Notes under the pieces: model-generated
The model's input: only the letters and a program-made list of their open reading frames with translations
The model's database searches: none
Told to the model about the DNA's origin: nothing
In this document: positions 32,944-42,229 of the stretch, in pieces
Position numbering within the stretch: position 1 is the first letter of the stretch
Layout of the letters: each line of letters opens with the position of its first letter
Source of the DNA: CAYLJO01 sp964383905
Lineage (GTDB): Bacteria > Acidobacteriota > Blastocatellia > Pyrinomonadales > Pyrinomonadaceae
Direction of reading: 5' to 3'
DNA length: 49,835 bases
Assembly (NCBI GenBank): GCA_964383905.1
Contig: CAYLJO010000014.1
Coordinates: 1 to 49,835 of the forward strand
Position numbers and translations under genes: made by a program

Positions 32944-33339
32944 TTACCGGGTTTCCACCTGATCATCCTTTGGATGATCAGCCGAATGCTGATCATACCT
33001 TTTCTGGCCGGCGCGTCCGGTAGCGCCATAGAGCCCTGTCGCCTTCAGGATGTGCACCGCCGCCTGCAATCCCTGCATCGTTCCCAATGAATCGTCTAAC
33101 GTCTCGATCGCTTTTGGGATCAGACTCCCCAACCGCTCGTCACTCTCGCGCCACCTCTCTTCCCGGCGCTCGGCCAGAGCGGCCTGAAACGCTTCGTTAT
33201 GGTTGAGCCATTCGGAGAGGGTCTGGCGGGAGACCCTCACGGCCTGCGCGGCGTCGGTCAGCGTGCGGCCCGTGGCGAGGATGTCTAAGGCGGCCAGTTG
33301 CTGCAGCATCAATTTTTTCCTATCCGTGTCTGTCGTCAT
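32944..33339 (-). CDS. Small HTH protein (phage terminase-small-subunit-like)
   Basis: A 131-residue protein with a helix-turn-helix at about residues 26-48 (TDAAQAVRVSRQTLSEWL), followed by an arginine- and glutamate-rich helical region. The pattern resembles phBC6A51/terminase-small-subunit-type HTH proteins, which are often found in phage or stand-alone regulators. ATG 33337-33339 with AAAGG upstream; the longer frame to 33504 has no homology. Its tail contains a 10-bp hairpin, CTGATCATCC (32959-32968) with GGATGATCAG (32972-32981). It is the last gene of the minus-strand run, converging on livF. A role in regulating the neighbours is possible but not shown. Confidence 0.65.
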   Translation of the reverse strand: MTTDTDRKKLMLQQLAALDILATGRTLTDAAQAVRVSRQTLSEWLNHNEAFQAALAERREERWRESDERLGSLIPKAIETLDDSLGTMQGLQAAVHILKATGLYGATGRAGQKRYDQHSADHPKDDQVETR

Positions 33340-33597
33340 TCGTGGCCTTTCTGTGGAAAAAAGAAAATTTTCGTCGGGATTCGTCAAGTGAAGCCTGGCC
33401 TGCGCGCCGGTTCTCCCAGGGGGTGACCGGTAGTAGTTTGTCGGATGTGCTGTGGCTCGATGTGAGGCATAGAGTCGAATCAACTCCTGACGCGGCGGAT
33501 TCAATTAATTCAAGGGCCGGTGAGGACAGCCCTTCTTAACAACTACAGATATTTTACTCCTCCCGGATGCCAAAAATAAAGAGGTCGTTTTTTGCGG

Positions 33598-34281
33598 TCA
33601 ATCTTCCTCATGCCGGCGCAGGCGTTCAGATAACTCCTCCAGGTTTTCCACGACGACGTCTGGCTCGACGCCCCAGGGGTCAAAGACTTGATCGGGCTTT
33701 CGTCTGACCCATGCGGCTTTGAGGCCGGCGGAGATGGCCCCGATGACGTCCCATGAATTGCTTGAGACAAGCCAGGTGTCGGCAATCGAATGACCTAAGC
33801 GGCCGGCGAGGTAGGCGTAAACCTTCGGGTCCGGTTTGAAAGTCCTGACGTCATCGACGCTGATCACCCCTTCCAGGTGCGGAAGGATGCCGGCCCTTTC
33901 GAGAAGGACGCGCACCGTCGCTTCGGCGCCGTTTGAGAAGGCGACGAGCTGATGTCCCTGTGCTTTGAGTGCTTCAAGGCCCGGCGCGACGTCCGGGAAT
34001 GCGCGCAGATTCAAGTACTCGTCGATCAGCTGCTGCTGATCGTGCGCGGAAAGATCAACCTTTAAAGCTTGTATTGTGAAGAGGAGGGCCTGTTTGGTGC
34101 AAACGCCGAAATGCTCGTATCTTCGCATCAGACCTCGTCGAAAAGCATACTCAACCTGCTTCTCGCGCCAGAGCGCCGCGAAGCGGTCGGCGAGGGCGCC
34201 GACCAGCGGGCGGAGGTGCCGGTTCATCTCCAGGGGATCAACCAGCGTCCCGTAAACGTCGAATCCGATGGCATCAGGCAT
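33598..34281 (-). CDS. Type II (L-)2-haloacid dehalogenase
   Basis: A 227-residue HAD-superfamily enzyme. The nucleophile Asp8 is in GFDVYGTLVD with Thr12, and the substrate Arg39 lies in LWREKQVEY, a block specific to L-2-haloacid dehalogenases. Ser115/Asn116 are in FSNG, Lys148 and Tyr154 in FKPDPKVY, and Ser172/Asn174/Asp177 in SSNSWD. These match Asp10, Thr14, Arg41, Ser118, Lys151, Tyr157, Ser175, Asn177 and Asp180 of Pseudomonas L-DEX with near-constant offset. Such enzymes hydrolyse 2-haloacids with inversion, giving glycolate from haloacetate. ATG 34279-34281 lacks a clear Shine-Dalgarno. The glycolate operon and an MHS permease nearby fit this activity. Confidence 0.88.
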   Translation of the reverse strand: MPDAIGFDVYGTLVDPLEMNRHLRPLVGALADRFAALWREKQVEYAFRRGLMRRYEHFGVCTKQALLFTIQALKVDLSAHDQQQLIDEYLNLRAFPDVAPGLEALKAQGHQLVAFSNGAEATVRVLLERAGILPHLEGVISVDDVRTFKPDPKVYAYLAGRLGHSIADTWLVSSNSWDVIGAISAGLKAAWVRRKPDQVFDPWGVEPDVVVENLEELSERLRRHEED

Positions 34282-34434
34282 GATGTTGAGCAGATGCGGT
34301 GCCTTTCTGTGTTTTCCGGGATGGCAGTGCCGGGCGCCGGCCGGCGGCACCAGTCAGGAGTATCGCGCGGAACGAGCGGCGCCCGTACGCCGGGCAAGCG
34401 CTCTGATCGTTTGCCCGAGGTATGGGCTTTCCTG

Positions 34435-35463
34435 CTACGGTGTGAGAACGATCTTGCCAAATTGCTCGCCGGCCTCAAGCGCTTCGTGCGCCGCTTTGAT
34501 CTCGTCGAGCGGGAGCACGCGGTCAACGACGGGGCGAAGTTTCCCCTCCCACACGAGCTGCATCACGGTAGCGAATTCGGCGGCCGTACCCATCGTCGAA
34601 CCAATGATCTCGACCTGCTTCCAGAAGAGGAGCGGGATGCTCGTATTGCCATTGGGCCCTGTCGTCCCGCCGTAGGTGACGAGGCGGCCCCCGCGCGCCA
34701 AAGCACGCAAGCTGCCTTCCCAGGTCTTCTCGCCCGTGTTCTCCAGCACCACATCGACGCCGCGCCGGTTCGTCAGCTTGAAAACCTGTTTCGAGAAATC
34801 CTCTTTCGTGCGGTCAATGATTTGATCGGCCCCGAGATCACGCGCCCGCGCAGCTTTCTCGTCCGACGAGGTGACGGCGTAAACATACGCGCCCGCCAAT
34901 TTCGCGACCTGGATACCGGCGGACGCCGCGCCGCCCGACGCGCCGAGGATCAGCACCGACTCGCCCGCACGCAACCGCGCCTGAGTAATGAGGGCGCGCC
35001 ATGCAGTCAGGAAGACGAGAGGCACGGCGGCCGCCTGCTCGAAGGAGAAGTTGCCGGGGAGGGGGACGAGGTTCGCGGCGGGCACCGCAACGTATTCGGC
35101 GAAGCCGCCGTCGGTGTGCTCGCCGATAATGCGATAGTTGACGCACAGCGATTGCTGGCCCCTGCGGCACCATTCACACGTTCCGTCCCAAAGACCCGGA
35201 TTAACGACGGCGCGCGTGCCCTCCGTAATCCCCTCGACGCTGGCGCCGAGGGCGACGACCTCTCCGGCGATGTCCGAGCCGCCGATGTGTGGCAACGGAA
35301 TGTTGATGCCCGGCATCCCGCGGCGCACCCACAGATCAAGGTGATTCATCGCCGTCGCGCGCACGCAGAGCAACACTTCTCCCGATTGTGGGACGGGATG
35401 GGGCACGTCGGCTATCTCCAGCCGATCAACGCCACCATGCTCACGAAAGATTGCTGCTTTCAT
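34435..35463 (-). CDS. MDR-superfamily zinc-type alcohol dehydrogenase/quinone oxidoreductase
   Basis: A 342-residue NAD(P)-dependent oxidoreductase. The N-terminal catalytic fold has HIGGSDIAGEVVALG; the Rossmann fold has SVLILGASGGAASAGIQVAK. The catalytic zinc Cys of classical alcohol dehydrogenases is absent (NHLDLWVRRG). The structural zinc lobe keeps three cysteines (TCEWCRRGQQSLC), with Asp at the first position. It is therefore probably a quinone or enoyl reductase-like member. It lies between the thioesterase and dehalogenase genes, each gap under 160 nt. Substrate unknown. ATG 35461-35463. Confidence 0.85.
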   Translation of the reverse strand: MKAAIFREHGGVDRLEIADVPHPVPQSGEVLLCVRATAMNHLDLWVRRGMPGINIPLPHIGGSDIAGEVVALGASVEGITEGTRAVVNPGLWDGTCEWCRRGQQSLCVNYRIIGEHTDGGFAEYVAVPAANLVPLPGNFSFEQAAAVPLVFLTAWRALITQARLRAGESVLILGASGGAASAGIQVAKLAGAYVYAVTSSDEKAARARDLGADQIIDRTKEDFSKQVFKLTNRRGVDVVLENTGEKTWEGSLRALARGGRLVTYGGTTGPNGNTSIPLLFWKQVEIIGSTMGTAAEFATVMQLVWEGKLRPVVDRVLPLDEIKAAHEALEAGEQFGKIVLTP

Positions 35464-35554
35464 CAGTTCTCAAGCGCGGGCCGGAGGATAAGCCCTCGGC
35501 CCCGAGAGATTTTCCACCAATCTGACACGCTTAATACAGATCGTCCGCCTTCAC

Positions 35555-36043
35555 TTACACGGCGCCGGATGCGAGACCCTCGAAGCTGGCGATCCGGCGG
35601 CGAGCGGCATCGGGTAAAGGGGTACTGCGGCTGCTCGCGTGTTCGACGTAGACGAGCGTCTGCCTTCCGGTCGCGACAAGCGAGCCCTCGCGGTCGACGA
35701 TGGCGTATTCGAAATCAACACTACTGCGTCCCATGCGCGTCACGCGGGCCGCGGCCGTTAAGCGATCCAGGAACCGCGAGGGCGCGTGGAATTGGCAGGC
35801 GAAGTTCACGGCCATTAAAGAGGCCCGGCCGCTCACGTCGAGCAGCTCGTCAAAGAGGCCGAGGTGCTCAAAGTACTCCATCCGCACGTGCTCCATGTAG
35901 ACGAAGTAGCTGATCTCGTTCGTGTGACGATTGCCGTCCACCTCGCAGAAGCGCACCGTCACGGCCGCGGTGAACCGGAAGGTGGCGAGCGGCGTCTGCT
36001 CCGTCATCGCTTTCTTCACGCCGCTGACACTACCTTCGTCCAC
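35555..36043 (-). CDS. Acyl-CoA thioesterase, 4HBT/FadM-like
   Basis: A 162-residue hotdog-fold protein. The YbgC/FadM-type active-site block is FCEVDGNRHTNEISYFVYME, with Asp as the likely catalytic residue, then FHAPSRFLDRLTAAARVTRMGRSS. It would hydrolyse acyl-CoA to free acid and CoA. The start is a GTG (36041-36043), 2 nt after the acsA stop, with GAGGAGT 5 nt upstream. This decides against ATG 36005-36007 and shows coupling to acsA. Pairing a CoA ligase with a thioesterase suggests control of acyl-CoA and CoA balance during acid uptake. Confidence 0.88.
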   Translation of the reverse strand: MDEGSVSGVKKAMTEQTPLATFRFTAAVTVRFCEVDGNRHTNEISYFVYMEHVRMEYFEHLGLFDELLDVSGRASLMAVNFACQFHAPSRFLDRLTAAARVTRMGRSSVDFEYAIVDREGSLVATGRQTLVYVEHASSRSTPLPDAARRRIASFEGLASGAV

Positions 36044-36045
36044 CG

Positions 36046-38013
<1,968 letters not shown>

Positions 38014-38095
38014 GGCATCACCTTAGTTAATAGAGATTTGAAGTTAAGGACAATCGCGATTTCGGCGCTCGCTCTAATTTTCTATCCTGACGGCC

Positions 38096-40017
38096 TCATT
38101 CTTCAAGCGTGGACAGATCGCCCGGGTCGCCGCCGGTCTCCTTCGCCTTCAGGTAGCGCCGCATAATTTTACCCGATCGAGTCTTGGGTAGAGCGGCAAC
38201 GAACTCGATGGCGGCGGGCGCGGCGATCGGGCCCAGCTCACGTCTGACGTGCTCGACGAGGCTCGCCGCAAGCTGGTTAGAATGCTCGTGGCCGGCGCGC
38301 GTCTGGACGAACGCCTTGATCGTCTCACCCTTGATGGAATCGGGCACGCCGATGACGGCAGCCTCGGCGACGGCAGGGTGCGAGACGAGCGCGGACTCCA
38401 CGTCAGCCGTGCCGATACGATGCCCTGCCACATTCAGCACGTCGTCGGCGCGACCGAGCACGCTGATATAGCCGTCCTCATCTTTCACAGCCACGTCGCC
38501 GCTCGTATAGCAACGCTCCACCTGCTTCCACATCCGCTCATAGCGCGGCGCGTCGTTCCACACCGTCCGCATCATGTGCGGGAATGGACGCCGTAAGACC
38601 AATCTCCCGCCCACGCCGGGCGCCGCCGGATTACCTTCCGCGTCTACCACGTCGGCCTCGACGCCGGGCAGCGCACGACCGGCTTTGCCCGGACGCATCG
38701 CCATCACCGGCAGCGTCGCGATCGCCGGGCCGCCAAGCTCCGTCTGCCTCCAGTTGTCAATGACATAGCCCCACCGGCCGTCCCCCGCGAGATGCTCCTG
38801 CGCCCAGCGCCACGCCTCCGGGTTGAGGGGCTCGCCCGCGCACGCGATCACGCGCAAACTCTTAAGATTGTAGGCGGCCGGGTACTTTTCCCCGAGGCGC
38901 ATGAACATGCGCAACGCGGTCGGCGCGGTGAACATCTTGGAGACGCCGTAGCGCTCGACGATCTCCCAGGCGATGCCTGGGTGCGGGTAGTCATCGCGCC
39001 TTCGCGGAACAGCGTCGTTATGCCTGCGCAGAGATTCGCGTAGACGATGTAGGAGTGGCCGACGATCCAACCGATGTCGGAAGTGCACCAGAAGAGGTCG
39101 CGCGGGCCAACGTCGTAGTAGTTTTCCAGATGGTAGGTCGTGCCTACCATATAGCCGCCGTGGACATGGACCACCCCTTTGGGTTTTCCCGTCGTGCCGG
39201 AAGTGTAAAGGATGAAGAGGGGGTCTTCCGCTTCCATCTCCTCGGGAGTGCATTCATCGGGAAAGCTCATCAGCTCATGGAAATCCACCTGGCGCCGGCT
39301 TGTCGCTTCGATGGGCGGATCACGGCGCGAGAAGACCACAATCTTTTCAACGGACTCGAGGGGCGCGACCGCTTCGTCAACGATTGATTTAAGAGCGACG
39401 GCCTTGCCGCGGCGAAAGCCTACGTCGCCTGCAATCACGACGCGCGCCCCCGCGTCGACGATGCGGTCACGCAGCGCGCCGTGGCCGAGCCCGGCATAGA
39501 CCACCGAGTGGATGGCGCCGATGCGCGCGCAGGCGAGCATTGAGACAACCCCCTCAATCGTGAGCGGCATGTAGATGATGACGCGGTCGCCCCGCTTAAC
39601 TCCGAGAGACTTGAGGCCGTTGGCGAAACGACAGGCGAGGCGGTGAAGTTGCCCGTAGGTGACGATCCGCTCACGGCCGTCTTCCGCGAGCCAGACGTAG
39701 GCGACCGTGTTGTGCCGGTCTGAATCGGCATGACGGTCGAGCGCATTGACGGTAATGTTGGTGCGCCCACCGGCGAACCACCGGTGATTAATTCCGTCCC
39801 AGTGGCTGACGCTCGTCCACTCTCGCGACCACCGAAAGCGGCGCGCGTAGTCGTCCCAGAACGCATCAGGATTCTCGATCGAGCGGCGATATTCGGCTTC
39901 CCAGTCCTTCAGTCGCGCGTTTTCGGCGACAACCGCGGGCGGAGCATACTCTTCCGTCTCGTGGAGAAGGTTAGCGATATTCTGGCTTGAAGCAGAAGGC
40001 TGAAACATAGTTTGCAT
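38096..40017 (-). pseudogene. Frameshifted acyl-CoA (acetyl/propionyl-type) synthetase
   Basis: Two overlapping frames together make one complete ACS. The first (from ATG 40017, reading MQTMFQ) carries YTSGTTGKPKG and ends its homology at TLFREGA. The second resumes at DYPHPGIAWEIVERYGV and carries GRADDVLNVAGHR and PKTRSGKIMRR. One base is missing at about 38993-38994 compared with an open frame. No other damage is seen, so the loss is very recent or a sequencing error. The acyl-pocket motif is DNWRQTELG, with Arg where AcsA has Trp, so the ancestral substrate was probably not plain acetate. It lies between the MFS permease and acsA on the same strand. Confidence 0.88.
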
Positions 40018-40093
40018 TCTTTGAGGCGCGCGCGACCCGGCGATCATTAAGAGCAATTTTCAAATGGATGCATAGGAACCGTTGAAAAAGTTG

Positions 40094-40151
40094 GGGCAGG
40101 GTAAATCCTCTGCCCGGATTGGCCACAGGCGGGCAGGGACGGGCCCTACCC
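40094..40151. repeat. Tandem GGGCAGGG hairpins between MFS and synthetase genes
   Basis: GGGCAGGG occurs at 40094-40101 and 40131-40138. The first can pair with CTCTGCCC (40108-40115). The second can pair with CCCTACCC (40144-40151) across a 5-nt loop, with one mismatch. It resembles G-rich intergenic repeats I recall from several phyla, but I cannot confirm copy number. It may attenuate transcription after the MFS gene. Confidence 0.5.
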
Positions 40152-40189
40152 CTACAGCATTCGATCGCAGATGACCCGCGTACCTTGGT

Positions 40190-41755
40190 TTAAGCCGGGC
40201 CTTCAATGTCAGGCACGCCTCCTCTGCTGGGGGCAGCGCCCCCGGCTTCAGCCCAAATCCTGACATGTTTGGTCTCCTTGAGGAGAAGCGAGCCGACGAT
40301 GAAGGTGATACTGGCCACGATCATCGGGTAATACAGACCGGCGTAGATATTGCCGGTTTCCGCAATGATCGACAAACCGATCAGAGGCAACAATCCGCCG
40401 AAGACTCCGTTGCCGATGTGGTACGGCAGCGAGAGCGACGTGTACCTGATCTTGGCCGGAAATGCCTCGACCAGGTAGGCTGCGATCGGTCCGTAAACCA
40501 TTGTCACCCAGATCACTTGAATAAACACCAGGAGGATCAACTTCCACGCAATCGGATTGGCGATAAAGCTGCCGAAATCGGTGTACGGGAGAACTGTTTT
40601 GGCGGGCTGCAACGCGCCGTTGACCGTCGTTTGCGGCGTAAGGGTGATCGCGCCCGTGACGGGACTCTTCTGCGAGATGGCCGTCACCACGTTTGAGCCT
40701 GCCGCCGCCTGCATCGCATGGTAGATCGGGAGGTATGAGATGACGGCAAGCAGGCAGCCGAGCATCATAATCTTCTTGCGCCCGATGCGATCCGAGAGCG
40801 CGCCGAAAACGACGAAGAAAGGCATCCCGAAGAGCAGCGCAATAGCGACGATGTAGTTCGCCGATGTGGCGTTCACTCTTAGGATCGATTGCAGGTAGAA
40901 GAGGGCGTAGAACTGTCCGGTGTACCAGACGACGCCCTGCCCGGCGGTCGCGCCGAAAAGCGAGATCAGGACGCGCTTCAGGTTCTCCCATTTCGTGAAG
41001 CTCTCGACGAGCGGCTTGGCCGAAGTCATCCCCGCGCCCTTGATGTGCTGGAAGATCGGCGACTCTTTCATCCGCAGGCGAATGTAGAGCGAAATAGCGA
41101 CGAGGAAGATCGAGATGATGAACGGAATGCGCCAGCCCCCGAACGGGATAGCCCACGCCGAATTCCATCCGCCGAAGGCGAAGTGTTTCGGGTCAATGTA
41201 GTTTTGCACGATAAGAATGACGGCGAGCGAAACGAACAGACCGAGCGTCGCCGTGATCTGAATAAAGCTCGTGTAGAAACCGCGCTTCTCATCCGGCGCA
41301 TGCTCGGCGACGTAAACGGCCGCGCCGCCGTACTCACCGCCGAGCGCGAGTCCTTGCAGGACGCGGATTAATAAAAGAATGATCGGCGCAGCGATGCCGA
41401 TGCTCGCATAAGTCGGCAGAAAGCCGATCAACGCCGTGGCGCCGCCCATGATCAGCAGCGTGACGAGGAAAGCGTACTTGCGTCCGATCAGATCACCGAT
41501 GCGTCCGAAGAAGAGCGCGCCGAACGGCCGGACGACGAAGCCGACGGCGAAGGTGGCAAGATACGCGATGTAGGCGAACGTGTTATTGCCAGGCGGGTAA
41601 AACAGAGGCGAGATAATCGCCGCGAGGCTGCCGAAGATGTAAAAGTCGTACCATTCAATCATCGTTCCGACCGATGACGCCGTGATCACCGTCCATATCT
41701 TGTAGTCATAAGTGGTGGTTGCGGTGGCGCTCATCCGCTGTGCATGTGTAGCCAT
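40190..41755 (-). CDS. MFS permease, metabolite:H+ symporter (MHS) family
   Basis: A 521-residue inner-membrane transporter with 12 expected helices. MHS marks are TMIEWYDFYIFGSLA at the first helix, GRIGDLIGRKYA in loop 2-3, LQGLALGGEYGGAAVYVAEH, and GALSDRIGRKK in loop 8-9. A polar insert of about 50 residues (around AISQKSPVTGAITL) lies in the second half, probably as a periplasmic loop. The family carries organic acids, including alpha-ketoglutarate, shikimate and proline, and the Burkholderia haloacid permease Deh4p. ATG 41753-41755 has AGGAGAT 7 nt upstream. It heads the run of acyl-CoA and dehalogenase genes, so a short carboxylate is a reasonable substrate guess. Confidence 0.9.
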   Translation of the reverse strand: MATHAQRMSATATTTYDYKIWTVITASSVGTMIEWYDFYIFGSLAAIISPLFYPPGNNTFAYIAYLATFAVGFVVRPFGALFFGRIGDLIGRKYAFLVTLLIMGGATALIGFLPTYASIGIAAPIILLLIRVLQGLALGGEYGGAAVYVAEHAPDEKRGFYTSFIQITATLGLFVSLAVILIVQNYIDPKHFAFGGWNSAWAIPFGGWRIPFIISIFLVAISLYIRLRMKESPIFQHIKGAGMTSAKPLVESFTKWENLKRVLISLFGATAGQGVVWYTGQFYALFYLQSILRVNATSANYIVAIALLFGMPFFVVFGALSDRIGRKKIMMLGCLLAVISYLPIYHAMQAAAGSNVVTAISQKSPVTGAITLTPQTTVNGALQPAKTVLPYTDFGSFIANPIAWKLILLVFIQVIWVTMVYGPIAAYLVEAFPAKIRYTSLSLPYHIGNGVFGGLLPLIGLSIIAETGNIYAGLYYPMIVASITFIVGSLLLKETKHVRIWAEAGGAAPSRGGVPDIEGPA

Positions 41756-42229
41756 GTTGCTATCTCCTATTTATTGTATTCGGGTTTCCTAGCCGGCTTT
41801 CTCAAGCCATCACCCTGATCCCTCCTCTTACCAGTAATGCTTCAGCACGTGCAGTGATCCCTGACCGTGCGATGCAAAGTCCAAGGTCGCGCAGTCCAAA
41901 GTCAAGAGATGAGAGTTATTAGACAGGATTCACAGGATGGACAAGATAGAACACCAAGAGCTTTTTACCATCTTATCAATCATATAAATCCTGTCGGAGA
42001 TTGCTTAAACCTCAGTCATGAAAACTGTTATCAACATGTCGTCGCTGCCGGGACGATAAAGCAGGCCAATCACCTGATCTTCAAGCCTGAGACCAGGGTT
42101 TACTTATCCCGGTGGTGAACCGTCACGACACAGGCGTGTCGGCCTGTTGCCCGGCTCCCGTGAAATCGTTTTCCGAATGGCGCGAGATGAGGGGGAAGCG
42201 CTTCCCCCTCACGCGCATGGCTTTGCCTG
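41756..42229. other. Intergenic region between porin and MFS genes
   Basis: This 474-nt gap has no supported gene. It holds the 9-bp-periodic hairpin at 41923-41994 and, nearer the MFS gene, a short near-duplicate (GTCCAAGGTC / GTCCAAAGTC at 41879-41902). The MFS ribosome site is at its end. No good promoter was fixed. Confidence 0.5.
41923..41994. repeat. Large hairpin built from a 9-bp-periodic ACAGGAT repeat
   Basis: The left arm (41923-41947) reads ACAGGATtc, ACAGGATgg, ACAAGAT. The right arm (41970-41994) reads ATCTTATca, ATCATATaa, ATCCTGT, its degenerate reverse complement. 20 of 25 positions pair, with a 22-nt loop; the outer 9 bp (41922-41930 with 41987-41995) are perfect. Periodic ACAGGAT elements are, as I recall, widespread in intergenic DNA of many bacteria with no agreed function. 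Confidence 0.65.

Noticed and set aside
32959..32981. Intrinsic terminator for the livF operon
   Set aside because: The 10-bp hairpin lies inside the convergent HTH gene and has no T-tract, so it is only noted under that gene.
34435..35463. 2-haloacrylate reductase for the MDR gene
   Set aside because: Attractive next to the dehalogenase, but the described haloacrylate reductase is a zinc-free quinone-oxidoreductase type, while this protein keeps most of a structural zinc lobe; no residue evidence supports the call.
34069..35913. Long plus-strand open frame of 614 codons
   Set aside because: It lies antisense to the dehalogenase, MDR and thioesterase genes, all with strong family motifs. 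It is a GC-rich shadow frame without homology.
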